Shown: piece by piece, positions 15,572 to 24,828 of the stretch
How positions within the stretch are numbered: the stretch's first letter is position 1
Layout of the letters: every line of letters begins with the position of its first letter
Assembly (NCBI RefSeq): GCF_029961145.1
Contig: NZ_JASBRG010000003.1
Coordinates: forward strand, 548,024-612,023
DNA from: Pinibacter soli
Lineage (GTDB): Bacteria > Bacteroidota > Bacteroidia > Chitinophagales > Chitinophagaceae
Reading direction: 5' to 3'
DNA length: 64,000 nucleotides
Made by a program: the position numbers and the translations under genes
The notes under the pieces: model-generated
What the model saw: only the letters and a program-made list of their open reading frames with translations
Told to the model about the DNA's origin: nothing
Databases searched by the model: none

Positions 15572-17329
15572 ATGAAGAAATTATATATGGCGTTGACAGG
15601 TTTAGTAATCTTCAGCGCAATGAATTGTAAAAAAGATTACCTTGACGTAATCCCGCCCGATAAAATAGATGCGCAGGCATTTTTCAATAACGCAACGGAC
15701 CTGCAAGTATATACCAATGGCTTTTATGACCAGGTGCCATTGCCATACGGAACAATCTATACGGTGTATACAGATGATGCATCGTCTGATAACATATTGC
15801 CACTGCAAATCACAGATCGCGTGAAAGGTGCGCGGGTTACACCGGTAGCCCGAAACACAGGCGGCTGGTCCTTTTCCAGCTTGCGATCCATCAATTACTT
15901 TTTGGAAAATTATGGCAAGTGTCCCGACACGGCTGCAAAAAAACAGTATGGAGGCATAGCACGTTATTTCAGGGCCTATTTTTATTATGACAAAGTAAAA
16001 ACCTTTGGCGATGTACCCCTTTACACAAAAGTGTTGACAGCTGATGATCCCGACCTGTACAAACCAAGGGATTCACGAACATTGGTGATGGATACAATTC
16101 TTGCTGATATTAATTATGCAATTGCCAACATTCCCAAGACTGTTCAGTTAAACACCATCACCGGCTACACGGCACTTGCTTTAAAGGCTCGCATTTGCCT
16201 GTATGAAGGTACATGGCGCAAATACCATGGCATGAGCAACTACGAAACCCTGCTTAATGAGGCTGCATCTGCTGCCGAAACATTGATGAATTCCGGTGCT
16301 TACAAATTGTACACTGCAGGCGGTGCAGGTGTTGCCTACCGCAATTTGTTTGCAAGAGTGGACCAGGATGTTACCGAAACCATACTTGCCCGTGATTACA
16401 GTAAGATCGTGCAGGTGAATGGCGTAAACTATTTCATGACGTCGGCCACCGGCGGTGCCTATGGCATTCCAAAAGATCTGATCAACAGCTACCTGATGAA
16501 AGATGGTACAAGGTATACGGACATTCCCGGTTATCAAACCAAACAGTTTTATGATGAAATGCAAAACCGTGACCCGCGCTTGACGCAAACTACGGCAGGG
16601 CCTGACTTTGCAGCTTATAACGAGACCGCTCGTGAACCGGTTAACCTAAGCATCACTACTACCGGTTACAGGGTTATCAAAGCGCTTTCCACACGTGATC
16701 AGTGGGTTTCCAATGGTGGGTACTCAGACTTCATTTTATTCAGGTACGCAGAGGCACTCTTGGTTTACGCTGAAGCAAAAGCTGAGCTCGGTACATTAAC
16801 ACAGGCCGACCTGGACAAATCTGTTAATCTTCTACGTGCCCGCGCCGGAATGCCGAATATGAATATGGCTGCCGCAAATGCCAACCCGGATCCTTATCTG
16901 TTGGCACAATATCCGAATGTAGAGAAAGGTGTTAACAAAGGTGTTATACTGGAGATCAGGCGCGAACGCAGGATCGAAATGTTTAATGAAGGTTTGCGCT
17001 GGGACGACCTGATGCGTTGGAAGGAAGGGAAAAAACTTGAACAACCAATGGTTGGCATCTACTTTCCAAGCCTTGGTTCGTTTGATTTTAATAACGATGG
17101 TAAAACCGACGTGTACCTGCATAACGGAAACGCGTCCGGTGCACCAGCTGGTACATCTAGCGTTGTCAACGTGACCCAGAAGGCACTTACCAATGGCACA
17201 TCAGGCAACTTCTTTCCGCTGAAAGGCATTACCATTACATTTGACGAAAACAAAGATTACCTGTATCCCATACCATCCGAGGATATTACATTAAATCCAA
17301 AGCTTCTTCAAAATCCCGGTTGGAAATAA
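15572..17329 (+). CDS. SusD/RagB outer-membrane lipoprotein
   Basis: A 585-residue glycan-binding partner of SusC. The lipobox is visible (LVIFSAMNC, Cys at about residue 19), so it is lipid-anchored and surface exposed. Typical SusD features follow: DYLDVIPPD, TPR-like helices (ARYFRAYFYYDKVKTFGDVPLYT), and near the C-terminus the conserved block EIRRERRIEMFNEGLRWDDLMRWK. It lies 11 bases after the SusC stop, same strand, and a strong terminator follows at 17349. The glycan bound is not predictable. Confidence 0.94.
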   Translation: MKKLYMALTGLVIFSAMNCKKDYLDVIPPDKIDAQAFFNNATDLQVYTNGFYDQVPLPYGTIYTVYTDDASSDNILPLQITDRVKGARVTPVARNTGGWSFSSLRSINYFLENYGKCPDTAAKKQYGGIARYFRAYFYYDKVKTFGDVPLYTKVLTADDPDLYKPRDSRTLVMDTILADINYAIANIPKTVQLNTITGYTALALKARICLYEGTWRKYHGMSNYETLLNEAASAAETLMNSGAYKLYTAGGAGVAYRNLFARVDQDVTETILARDYSKIVQVNGVNYFMTSATGGAYGIPKDLINSYLMKDGTRYTDIPGYQTKQFYDEMQNRDPRLTQTTAGPDFAAYNETAREPVNLSITTTGYRVIKALSTRDQWVSNGGYSDFILFRYAEALLVYAEAKAELGTLTQADLDKSVNLLRARAGMPNMNMAAANANPDPYLLAQYPNVEKGVNKGVILEIRRERRIEMFNEGLRWDDLMRWKEGKKLEQPMVGIYFPSLGSFDFNNDGKTDVYLHNGNASGAPAGTSSVVNVTQKALTNGTSGNFFPLKGITITFDENKDYLYPIPSEDITLNPKLLQNPGWK

Positions 17330-17348
17330 ACCGGGCTCTAACATTATG

Positions 17349-17385
17349 GCAACAGGGTAGTAGTTATGCCCTGTTGCTTGTTTTT
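17349..17385 (+). terminator. Rho-independent terminator after SusCD
   Basis: A 9-bp GC-rich stem (GCAACAGGG with CCCTGTTGC) with an 11-base loop is followed by TTGTTTTTG. It could attenuate readthrough from susCD into the esterase gene at 17410. Confidence 0.82.
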
Positions 17386-17409
17386 GTTCCATTTTAAAAA
17401 ATTGGGAGC

Positions 17410-18492
17410 ATGAAAAAATTATGTAGAATTTTATCAGTAGCGTTCGTGTTATTTAACAGCAATGCGTATGCGCAAATATCCAAACCCGTTTACACAAAAG
17501 CCACCGATCTTAACATAGCCGGCGAGTTAACACACACTCAAAATCCATATCACCGGATAGATACTGTGAACTATCCTGCGTTGCCGGCAGTGGTAAAACG
17601 CTTGCTGACACAGGCTGCAGGTAAGGTTGTTTGCTTCACCACCACCAGTAAAAAGGTATCTGCAAAATGGTGCAACAGTGGGAGCAAGCCATATCCAAAC
17701 CTAACTGCCATAGCAAACAAAGGCCTGGATCTTTATGTAAAAAAAGAGGGCAAATGGCAATTCGCAGGAGTGGGCAGGCCCGACGGCCAATGCAGCGAAA
17801 GCGTGTTAGTGGACAACATGACCGATGGCGAAAAAGAATGTTTGCTTTATCTCCCGATATATGATGAAATAAGTAACCTGGAAATAGGTGTGGACAGCAT
17901 GGCCACCATCAAGCCAATGCCTTTTCCTTTTCAAAAAAGGATTTTGGTGTATGGATCGAGCATTGTGCAGGGTGCATCTGCGAGCCGTTCTGGTTTAGCT
18001 TATCCGGCAAGACTGTCGCGATTGACCAATTGGAACTTTATGAACCTTGGCCTTAGCGGCAGCGCAAAAATGGAACCTGCTGTAATTGATATGGTCAATG
18101 ATCTGCAAGCCGATGCTTATATACTGGATTGCATTCCCAACTCATCCGATGTTGTTGTTAGAGAAAGGGCGTTAAATATGATCAATGCGATAAGGACCGC
18201 CCATCCGGGAAAACCCATCATTATGGTGAACAGCATTACCCGCGAAGCAGGCTTTATTGATACCAAAGTAGGCAACATGGTGCGTGCCCAAAATGCTGCC
18301 ATTGATAGCATTGCCCACACTTTAATAAAGCAACACACACCAGATTTTTATTACATCGATACCAAAGGTTTTTTAGGAGATGACCATGAAGGCAGTACAG
18401 ATGGTATTCATCCCAATGACCTTGGCTTCTATCGTTTTGTTGACAAAATTGAACCGATAATTGTAGGGATACTAAAAAAATATTTTAAGTAA
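17410..18492 (+). CDS. Secreted SGNH/GDSL esterase with GxDLY N-terminal domain
   Basis: A 360-residue exported enzyme with a signal peptide ending at AYAQ (about residue 22). An N-terminal beta domain (about 30-170) contains the KGLDLYVKK segment typical of GxDLY domains. The C-terminal SGNH hydrolase has block I GSSIVQGAS (Ser nucleophile, about 181-189), a Gly block (LGLSGSAKME), the Asn block (DCIPNSSD) and the Asp-His pair in DGIHPND near the C-terminus. The whole catalytic set is present. Enzymes of this build are deacylases of carbohydrate esters. The position in the SusCD locus suggests it removes acyl groups from the imported or surface glycan. Confidence 0.85.
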   Translation: MKKLCRILSVAFVLFNSNAYAQISKPVYTKATDLNIAGELTHTQNPYHRIDTVNYPALPAVVKRLLTQAAGKVVCFTTTSKKVSAKWCNSGSKPYPNLTAIANKGLDLYVKKEGKWQFAGVGRPDGQCSESVLVDNMTDGEKECLLYLPIYDEISNLEIGVDSMATIKPMPFPFQKRILVYGSSIVQGASASRSGLAYPARLSRLTNWNFMNLGLSGSAKMEPAVIDMVNDLQADAYILDCIPNSSDVVVRERALNMINAIRTAHPGKPIIMVNSITREAGFIDTKVGNMVRAQNAAIDSIAHTLIKQHTPDFYYIDTKGFLGDDHEGSTDGIHPNDLGFYRFVDKIEPIIVGILKKYFK

Positions 18493-18536
18493 AAAAACTT
18501 CCAGCCAGTTGTAGTCTATATTCACAAAATAAACCA

Positions 18537-19469
18537 ATGAAAAAATATTTACTATTATCAAGCGCTTTATTATCAAATATCCTGCTGTTTGCACAAACTG
18601 ATTCTACTGCATTGGCCCATGCACAATGGACCATAAAAAAAATAAATGCAGAGGTGTTTTGGAAAACGACGCATGTAACACAACATGCGCTCTTTGGAGC
18701 AAATGAAAATATTAGCGTGCTTGTTGTTCCTTCTCATTCAAAAAGTGTGCACGTGGTAGTTGGTTATTCCGATTCGCTGGAAACCACCTCGCAACAAGCG
18801 ATGAGATACAATGCGCTTGCGGGAGTCAATGGATCATTTTTTAAAATGCGCGGCGCCGATCCCGACAATCACGCGGAACTAAACGGAGTGCCCAAAATGG
18901 AACCATCTAAGCTGGCCTATAACCGTGCTGGTACTTACCTGCGTAGTGATGATCATTTGATTGCGCCAAACAAGGTCGTGGCCAATCAAACATCTCGCCG
19001 CAGACATCAGCAGGGCTCCGTTGCCATTGGAGACACTACTGTAGCCATACTCAAAGCTGATACGCTGAATTTTAATTGGGAAAATACAGTTACATCTCAT
19101 GATATAATGACATCCGGACCACTGTTGCTGTTGGATGGAAAAAATACGCCGATTCCTGAGGATGACTTTAGTCAAAAACGACATCCCCGTACCGCTGTTG
19201 GTAAATTGGCTGACGGCTCCATCATGCTGGTAGTGGTAGACGGCCGCTTCGAAGAGTCTGCGGGTATGAACCTTATCGAATTGCAGCAAGTCATGCGCTG
19301 GCTCGGTTGTGTTTCCGCGCTTAACCTGGATGGTGGCGGATCTTCTACCATGTACATCAAAGGCGAGCCTGATAATGGGGTAGTAAATTATCCTTCTGAC
19401 AATAAAAAATTTGACCATGATGGTGAACGTGAAGTGGCAAATACGATATTGATTGTTCCATGCATTTAG
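18537..19469 (+). CDS. Phosphodiester glycosidase family protein (NAGPA domain)
   Basis: A 310-residue exported protein with a signal peptide to about residue 19 (LLFAQ). The NAGPA-type domain is well marked: LAGVNGSFF, RHPRTAVGKL, MLVVVDGR, then GMNLIELQQVMRWLGC and NLDGGGSSTMY, ending with NYPSDN and a final GEREVANTILIVP strand. The mammalian relative removes N-acetylglucosamine from a phosphodiester, and bacterial relatives cleave sugar-phosphodiester bonds. It is the last gene of the locus, before the terminator at 19613. With the esterase it implies a substrate carrying both ester and phosphodiester decorations. Confidence 0.86.
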   Translation: MKKYLLLSSALLSNILLFAQTDSTALAHAQWTIKKINAEVFWKTTHVTQHALFGANENISVLVVPSHSKSVHVVVGYSDSLETTSQQAMRYNALAGVNGSFFKMRGADPDNHAELNGVPKMEPSKLAYNRAGTYLRSDDHLIAPNKVVANQTSRRRHQQGSVAIGDTTVAILKADTLNFNWENTVTSHDIMTSGPLLLLDGKNTPIPEDDFSQKRHPRTAVGKLADGSIMLVVVDGRFEESAGMNLIELQQVMRWLGCVSALNLDGGGSSTMYIKGEPDNGVVNYPSDNKKFDHDGEREVANTILIVPCI

Positions 19470-19612
19470 TTGTCACAAGGATTGATGTACTGATAGCAAA
19501 AATGAATTTGTCACGAATATGCTTTCACTATCGTTACTTATCAACAATGGAAAAGAATAGGTGGAATCACTGTAGTACTTAAATATTAGTTAAACCAAGA
19601 AAAGGTTTATAG

Positions 19613-19645
19613 CCTCCGTTAGTGTTAGCGGAGGTTTTTTATTTT
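19613..19645 (+). terminator. Rho-independent terminator ending the SusCD locus
   Basis: CCTCCG pairs with CGGAGG across a 10-base loop and is followed by six T and ATTTT. It lies 143 bases after the phosphodiester glycosidase stop. The rest of 19470-19775 contains no recognisable gene. Confidence 0.8.
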
Positions 19646-19775
19646 CTTAAGGTTAACAAAAACAGCAAGCACGAAATAAGGTAGCCATTTACTGTCTGTC
19701 TATTTCAACCCCATATTTGTCCACTTCACAATAAAATGCCTCCAACTGCTGACTTCCGGAAACTAGTTTTACGAA

Positions 19776-20852
19776 ATGAAAATGAACAATCCTTTTAACC
19801 ACCAAAATCAGGAGATCATGAATAGCAATACACCATTCAACAGAGGCGGCATTTTGAAAATGATGATACTAACAGCAATAACACTGAACTCATTGCTGGC
19901 AATGGCTTCAATTAATCAACAAGCAACGCGTAACCCGAGTGATACCAGCAACTTCGACAACATTCATCAAATAAATGCCGGAGTGCTAAACATTGGATAT
20001 GCAGAACTTGGGCCTGCTAACGGACAACCGGTTATCTTACTTCATGGCTGGCCCTACGATATTCACAGCTATGAGGAAACATCTGCAATACTTGCGGAAA
20101 AAGGGTACCATGTGCTTGTGCCACACCTGAGAGGACACGGCACCACGACGTTTCTTGATGCAAAAACTTTTCGCAACGGACAACAGGCCGCAGTTGCAAG
20201 CGATATCATTGCCTTCATGGATGCGTTGAGCATTAAGAGTGCCATTCTCGGCGGCTTTGATTGGGGTGCAAGAACGGCTGATATTATCGCTGCACTATGG
20301 CCCGAACGTTGCAAAGCATTGGTTTCCGTGAACGGCTATCTCATCAATAATCTTGAAAAAAACAAACAACCGTTGCCGCCAAAAGCAGAATGGGGCTGGT
20401 GGTACCAATACTATTTCGCAACAGAAAGAGGCAAAATAGGGTACAGTAACAATTGGTTCGATTTTAGCGAGTTGATCTGGAAAAACATTTCACCTAAATG
20501 GCACTTTGATAAAGCAACCTACGAACGTTCAGCTGCTTCATTCAAAAACCCTGATTACGCAGCCATCGTTATTCACAATTATCGCTGGAGGCTGAGCCTG
20601 GAAAATGGAGAAAAACAATATGATGCAATTGAACAAAAATTGGCGACATCACCAACCGTCGGTGTTCCAACCGTTACATTGGATGGAGATTCCGATGGCG
20701 TGGTTCCGGCAAGTGATGGATCAGCCTTTGCGAAAAAATTTACCGGCAGGCATGTACATCATATCATTGCGGGTGCGGGGCATAACCTTCCACAGGAAGC
20801 ACCTGAAGCATTTGCCAACGCTATTATGGAAGCAGATGGCCTTGCCAAATAA
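19776..20852 (+). CDS. Alpha/beta hydrolase of the epoxide-hydrolase/haloalkane-dehalogenase type
   Basis: A 358-residue protein with an N-terminal hydrophobic segment (about residues 29-44) that should export or anchor it. The catalytic layout is visible: oxyanion motif HGWP (90-93), nucleophile elbow GGFDWGA with Asp162 rather than Ser, an acid in LDGDSDGVVP, and the base His in GAGHNLP near the C-terminus. An Asp nucleophile is typical of epoxide hydrolases, dehalogenases and fluoroacetate dehalogenases. Two starts are possible (ATG 19776 or 19818). It lies 35 bases upstream of an Ohr peroxidase, so an operon is likely and the substrate may be a reactive lipid or xenobiotic product. Confidence 0.84.
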   Translation: MKMNNPFNHQNQEIMNSNTPFNRGGILKMMILTAITLNSLLAMASINQQATRNPSDTSNFDNIHQINAGVLNIGYAELGPANGQPVILLHGWPYDIHSYEETSAILAEKGYHVLVPHLRGHGTTTFLDAKTFRNGQQAAVASDIIAFMDALSIKSAILGGFDWGARTADIIAALWPERCKALVSVNGYLINNLEKNKQPLPPKAEWGWWYQYYFATERGKIGYSNNWFDFSELIWKNISPKWHFDKATYERSAASFKNPDYAAIVIHNYRWRLSLENGEKQYDAIEQKLATSPTVGVPTVTLDGDSDGVVPASDGSAFAKKFTGRHVHHIIAGAGHNLPQEAPEAFANAIMEADGLAK

Positions 20853-20887
20853 TCTTTATTCAATAACATCAACATAAATCAAATAAA

Positions 20888-21337
20888 ATGGAAACAAGAG
20901 CAATTACGAACAACGTTCACGGAGAAATAAAAAAGGTGCTGTACACCGGCAACGTGCACATCATTGGCGGTCGTGAAGGAAGCGCCCAAAGCGCAGATGG
21001 CAGATTGGATATTAAGCTTTCGACGCCGGGCACACCAGGGACGGGCACAAACCCTGAGCAATTGTTTGCCGCAGGATGGTCAGCCTGTTTTATTGGAGCC
21101 ATTAAAGTCAACGCACCGCGATTGGGCATCACTGTTCCCGCGGATACGGCGATAGATGCTGAAGTTGATCTTGCAAACGATGAAACCGGTTTTTGTTTAC
21201 AGGCCCGCCTGCATGTGAGTCTGCCTGGATTATCCTATGACGAGGCTGAGACAATAGTGAAAGCGGCCCATGAAACCTGCCCTTATTCAAAAGCCACACG
21301 AGGAAACATCAACGTACAGATAAGTCTGGCCGTTTAA
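20888..21337 (+). CDS. ohr: Organic hydroperoxide resistance protein (Ohr/OsmC family)
   Basis: A 149-residue cytoplasmic thiol peroxidase. The Ohr signature is complete: GREGSAQSADGRLD, then GTNPEQLFAAGWSACF with peroxidatic Cys67, and AHETCPYSKATRGN with resolving Cys131. It reduces organic hydroperoxides using lipoylated or thiol donors. It follows the alpha/beta hydrolase by 35 bases and ends before a clear terminator at 21388. No OhrR-type MarR repressor is next to it. Confidence 0.93.
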   Translation: METRAITNNVHGEIKKVLYTGNVHIIGGREGSAQSADGRLDIKLSTPGTPGTGTNPEQLFAAGWSACFIGAIKVNAPRLGITVPADTAIDAEVDLANDETGFCLQARLHVSLPGLSYDEAETIVKAAHETCPYSKATRGNINVQISLAV

Positions 21338-21387
21338 GAAGCAGCAAAAACACACCATCCGCTTTAGCAGGATGTTCATAATACAGA

Positions 21388-21417
21388 AGGAGAGTGCAGA
21401 AAGGCTCTCCTTTTTTT
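21388..21417 (+). terminator. Rho-independent terminator after ohr
   Basis: AGGAGAG pairs with CTCTCCT over a 10-base loop, followed by seven T. It overlaps the earliest possible start (GTG 21394) of the next open frame, which argues against that start. Confidence 0.8.
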
Positions 21418-22878
21418 GTGCCAATCTCCCAGGCAAATATTTACCATCATAACCCTTGTCCGGTTCACGGTTCAAAATGTCCGGTTCGGAAGAATCGACA
21501 AATACAAGCCAGCACAAGCATATTAACTTGGTCAAAAAATAGCACCATACCATTCTCTTTTCAAAAAATAAGCAAACCGTTTCGCATTGTTGTCATCCTT
21601 GCAGTATTGATAACCGCCTTGCAGTTTGTTCAGCGCCCTGTTGCAAATCCGACGGTGGTGCATCCGTTGCAGGCTCCTGCTGAGGTTGTAAGCATTTTGC
21701 AACGCGCCTGTTATGATTGTCACTCCAACGAAACCAATCTTCGCTGGTATGACAAGATTGCTCCTGCATCATGGTTTGTAAACGCTCATGTGAAAGAAGC
21801 AAGACAACGCTTAAATTTTTCTACATGGGATACTTTACATTCCGCAGATCAGCAGGGGCGTTTTTGGGAAATAGTGAACATGGCTATTTCAGGAAAAATG
21901 CCATTGACTTCATACACAGCCGTGCATCCGAAGGCAAATTTATCCCCTCAGGATATTGAGGTGTTACAGAAATATGCGAGAGATATGAGCCCCGCAAGGT
22001 ACCAGGACACATCCGTTATCAACCAGGCAGAAAAAGAGTTGCACGATTTTGTGCAAGGCAACATAAACAATAAAGTACCCGTTGCCGCAAATGGGGTTGC
22101 GTATGTTCCCGATTTTCAAAACTGGCAAATCATCAGTACTACCAACCGCTTCGACAACCATAGCATACGTATTCTTTATGGAAACGACATTGCCGTAAAA
22201 GCCATACGCAACAACAATACCCATCCGTTTCCCGAAGGGAGTACTGTTGTCAAAGCCGTGTGGAACAGTATTGAAAGTGAAAACGGAGATATCACACCGG
22301 GGTCACTCAACAGCATTCAGATCATGACAAAAAACAACACACAGTTTGCCGATAGCAAAGGCTGGGGCTTCGCCAAATTCAACGGCATACAACTGACTCC
22401 TTACGGACATACGCCTTTGTTTAACAGTACATGTTACAACTGTCACAAGATCGCGGACAACAACGATTACATCTTCAATCTTCCATTGAAAAATGAAGCG
22501 GGTGCAAGACCCATGTTTGATGCAGGTGATCTGAAAGTTATCACCAGCTTTGCGAACCGCAAACAAAAAACAATGTCAGTCTTATACGGAAATGCAGCCG
22601 CAAGAAAATCAGCTATCGGTGGTTACCAAACACATGCTGCAGGCGAAATATTGAAACTTGTTATGTTCAAACAAGAGGATAATAAATATTGGTACGGCAG
22701 TTACATTAACGGTGCCATGCTAAGTGTTGAAACCCTAACCGCAACAGGCTCGGATGCAAAATCACTCACCTACAGCTTGGTGCAGGGAAGAGCGCCTCTT
22801 AACACCAATGGACAGCCGATGAGTGGGGATGAAAGAATTATCGATATCCTTGCACACCGGCCATCCGTTTTCCCATAG
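21394..22878 (+). CDS. Haem-binding domain plus cytochrome P460 protein (start uncertain)
   Basis: Two haem-related modules are fused. A membrane anchor (IVVILAVLITALQF) precedes a haem-binding domain with CYDCHSNET and the RWYDKIAPASW block. A P460-like domain follows (WQIISTTNRFDNHSIRILYGND ... GWGFAKFNG) with a second CYNCH motif. Both CxxCH sites suggest covalent c-type haem and periplasmic location. Coordinates use the longest frame, but GTG 21394 lies inside the ohr terminator, GTG 21418 just after it, and no ATG occurs before the anchor. The true start is probably a rare codon around 21545-21570, or the 5' end is altered. It precedes a LytS/LytTR pair. Confidence 0.78.
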   Translation: MQKGSPFFVPISQANIYHHNPCPVHGSKCPVRKNRQIQASTSILTWSKNSTIPFSFQKISKPFRIVVILAVLITALQFVQRPVANPTVVHPLQAPAEVVSILQRACYDCHSNETNLRWYDKIAPASWFVNAHVKEARQRLNFSTWDTLHSADQQGRFWEIVNMAISGKMPLTSYTAVHPKANLSPQDIEVLQKYARDMSPARYQDTSVINQAEKELHDFVQGNINNKVPVAANGVAYVPDFQNWQIISTTNRFDNHSIRILYGNDIAVKAIRNNNTHPFPEGSTVVKAVWNSIESENGDITPGSLNSIQIMTKNNTQFADSKGWGFAKFNGIQLTPYGHTPLFNSTCYNCHKIADNNDYIFNLPLKNEAGARPMFDAGDLKVITSFANRKQKTMSVLYGNAAARKSAIGGYQTHAAGEILKLVMFKQEDNKYWYGSYINGAMLSVETLTATGSDAKSLTYSLVQGRAPLNTNGQPMSGDERIIDILAHRPSVFP

Positions 22879-22925
22879 TTTGATAAGAATCAATACATTT
22901 GTTTACGACAATATTTTCCCATTAG

Positions 22926-23942
22926 ATGAAGTCAACCAATTTTACCATTTCCAATGCAACGATCTGGATAAGTTCTATTGTACTGGGATTGTTATCCTCC
23001 GTACCGCAAATTGCGGAACACCGTTTTAATGCAGCAGAAGCCGCTGTGAATGCGGCACTAACGGCTACCTTTTCTTTACTGATGTGGTACTTTAATCTCT
23101 ACATGCTTTCAAAGCCACCCGGAGATACGCGCAAGCAAAGCATCTCTTACACAAAGCTCATAAAGAGTTTGCTTTTCGGATTGGTGGTAATGCTTGGCCT
23201 CGCATGGATACAACAACTTATTTTATCCCACATCAATTTCGGCCCGGTAATGTTGATGGTGGAAGTAAGAGGAATTTTGATCAATCTTGTTTGTTACATG
23301 TTCCTCCATTTGGTGCAACAGAATTACGAGAACCAGCATGTAAGCATGGAACTGGAACGCATTAAGAACGACAACCTGAGCGCACAATATGAATTACTCA
23401 AACAACAGGTGAATCCTCACTTTCTTTTCAACAGTTTGAATACCTTGAAAGCAATGGTTGAAAATGATGATAAGGAAGCTGTGGATTTTATTCTTAAACT
23501 TTCGAACTTTTATCGTTTTACGCTGGAGAGCCGCAAGCTGGATCTTATACATGTTCACGAAGAAATGGAAATACTCAATGCTTATTTGTTTCTTCAAAAA
23601 GCCAGGTTCGATAGAGGCTTTACATTTGAAAGCACATTGAGCAACCAGGCATTGACTTCATTGATCCCACCATTTACCTTACAATTACTTGTTGAAAACT
23701 GCCTTAAGCACAATATTGTATCTATGCAAAAGCCTTTGCACATAAAGGTGTATGAAGAAGATGGAAGAATCATTGTGGCTAATCAGGTACAACTAAAATC
23801 CGGAACCGATTCAACTGGTGTAGGCCTTCAAAACATTGATTTACGCTATCAACATCTGTTAAATACACCTATCGATATTATCGATGATAAAAAAACTTTT
23901 TTAGTTAAACTACCATTGATCCATGAACATCATCATAATTGA
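22926..23942 (+). CDS. LytS/YehU-type sensor histidine kinase
   Basis: A 338-residue inner-membrane kinase. Four hydrophobic segments occupy the first 145 or so residues, with no recognisable extracellular sensor domain, so the signal is probably sensed in the membrane. The His_kinase motif QQVNPHFLFNSLNTLKAM supplies the phosphorylated His at about residue 164, followed by an HATPase with LLVENCLKHNI and GVGLQNIDLRY. The next gene overlaps by 20 bases, so the pair is translationally coupled. It lies 47 bases after the haem-binding gene. The stimulus is unknown. Confidence 0.9.
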   Translation: MKSTNFTISNATIWISSIVLGLLSSVPQIAEHRFNAAEAAVNAALTATFSLLMWYFNLYMLSKPPGDTRKQSISYTKLIKSLLFGLVVMLGLAWIQQLILSHINFGPVMLMVEVRGILINLVCYMFLHLVQQNYENQHVSMELERIKNDNLSAQYELLKQQVNPHFLFNSLNTLKAMVENDDKEAVDFILKLSNFYRFTLESRKLDLIHVHEEMEILNAYLFLQKARFDRGFTFESTLSNQALTSLIPPFTLQLLVENCLKHNIVSMQKPLHIKVYEEDGRIIVANQVQLKSGTDSTGVGLQNIDLRYQHLLNTPIDIIDDKKTFLVKLPLIHEHHHN

Positions 23943-24684
23943 AGACGAACGCAAGACCGCCCAATCACTGGAAAAAATCATACTGGAACTACAACCACAG
24001 GCAAAGATCATTGGTCACTACCAGAGTGTTGAAGAGTCCGTAACAGCGCTCTCCAATGGTCCAATGCCGGATCTCCTTTTCATGGATGTTCAGCTTGCAG
24101 ATGGACTTTGCTTTGAAATATTTAAAGCGGTCGACATAACCTGCCCGGTTGTATTTTGCACAGCTTATGATGAGTATTCGTTGAAAGCATTTAAGAGCAA
24201 TGGCGTTGACTATGTATTAAAACCATTTTCTAAAGAAGACATACAAGGTGCTTTTAAAAAAGTAGATGAGCTGAAGAATTTTTTCCAGCAAAAAAACACG
24301 GTCGACTTACAGGAAGTGCTCAACAAACTACAGGCTCCCAGCGGCAAAACAAGCTTCCTGTTATTCATGCAGCAAAAGTATAAGACGGTGCACGTTGACG
24401 ATATTGCTTATTTCTGCATACGTCATGATGCCACCTGGATCATGTGTTTCGATAAGCAACAATATCCTATCACTCAATCACTGGATCAGATTACACAGGC
24501 TGTTTCTGCGCAACAATTTTACAGGCTCAACAGGCAGTGTCTTGTCAACTTTAAAGCCATTAAAGAAATAGAACCCTACTTTTTGCGCAAGCTGCTGGTA
24601 AAGCTTTCCATTGAAACTCCAGAAAAACTCTTGGTAAATAAAGAGAAGTCAACTAACTTTCTTACATGGCTGGAAAACCGCTAG
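23923..24684 (+). CDS. LytTR-family response regulator
   Basis: A 253-residue regulator. The receiver domain (about residues 1-120) has acidic residues EDE at 7-9, phosphorylatable Asp55 in LLFMDVQ, Thr in FCTAYDEYS and Lys in VLKPF. The C-terminal LytTR DNA-binding domain (about 150-250) is marked by FLLFMQQKYKTVHVDDIAYF and FYRLNRQCLVNFKAI. It overlaps the kinase gene at 22926. Likely targets are nearby genes such as DUF1223 or the haem-binding protein, an inference from position. A hairpin follows at 24690. Confidence 0.92.
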   Translation: MNIIIIEDERKTAQSLEKIILELQPQAKIIGHYQSVEESVTALSNGPMPDLLFMDVQLADGLCFEIFKAVDITCPVVFCTAYDEYSLKAFKSNGVDYVLKPFSKEDIQGAFKKVDELKNFFQQKNTVDLQEVLNKLQAPSGKTSFLLFMQQKYKTVHVDDIAYFCIRHDATWIMCFDKQQYPITQSLDQITQAVSAQQFYRLNRQCLVNFKAIKEIEPYFLRKLLVKLSIETPEKLLVNKEKSTNFLTWLENR

Positions 24685-24689
24685 GAGCG

Positions 24690-24732
24690 TGAACCGCCAA
24701 TCAATGTGTTTAATTGACGGTTCATCATTTTG
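24690..24732 (+). terminator. Probable terminator after the LytTR gene
   Basis: TGAACCG pairs with CGGTTCA, and inner CAAT with ATTG, around a short loop (24690-24724). The T-rich tail TCATTTTG is weak, so termination is probable but not certain. Confidence 0.5.
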
Positions 24733-24828
24733 CTTGTCTGCTTGAGCGCTCAATATGCCCGCATGAACGACTTTTCACTAGCCAGGTGCGTACTCTGCTG
24801 ATAAATTTGGTTATTAAAATTCACAACA

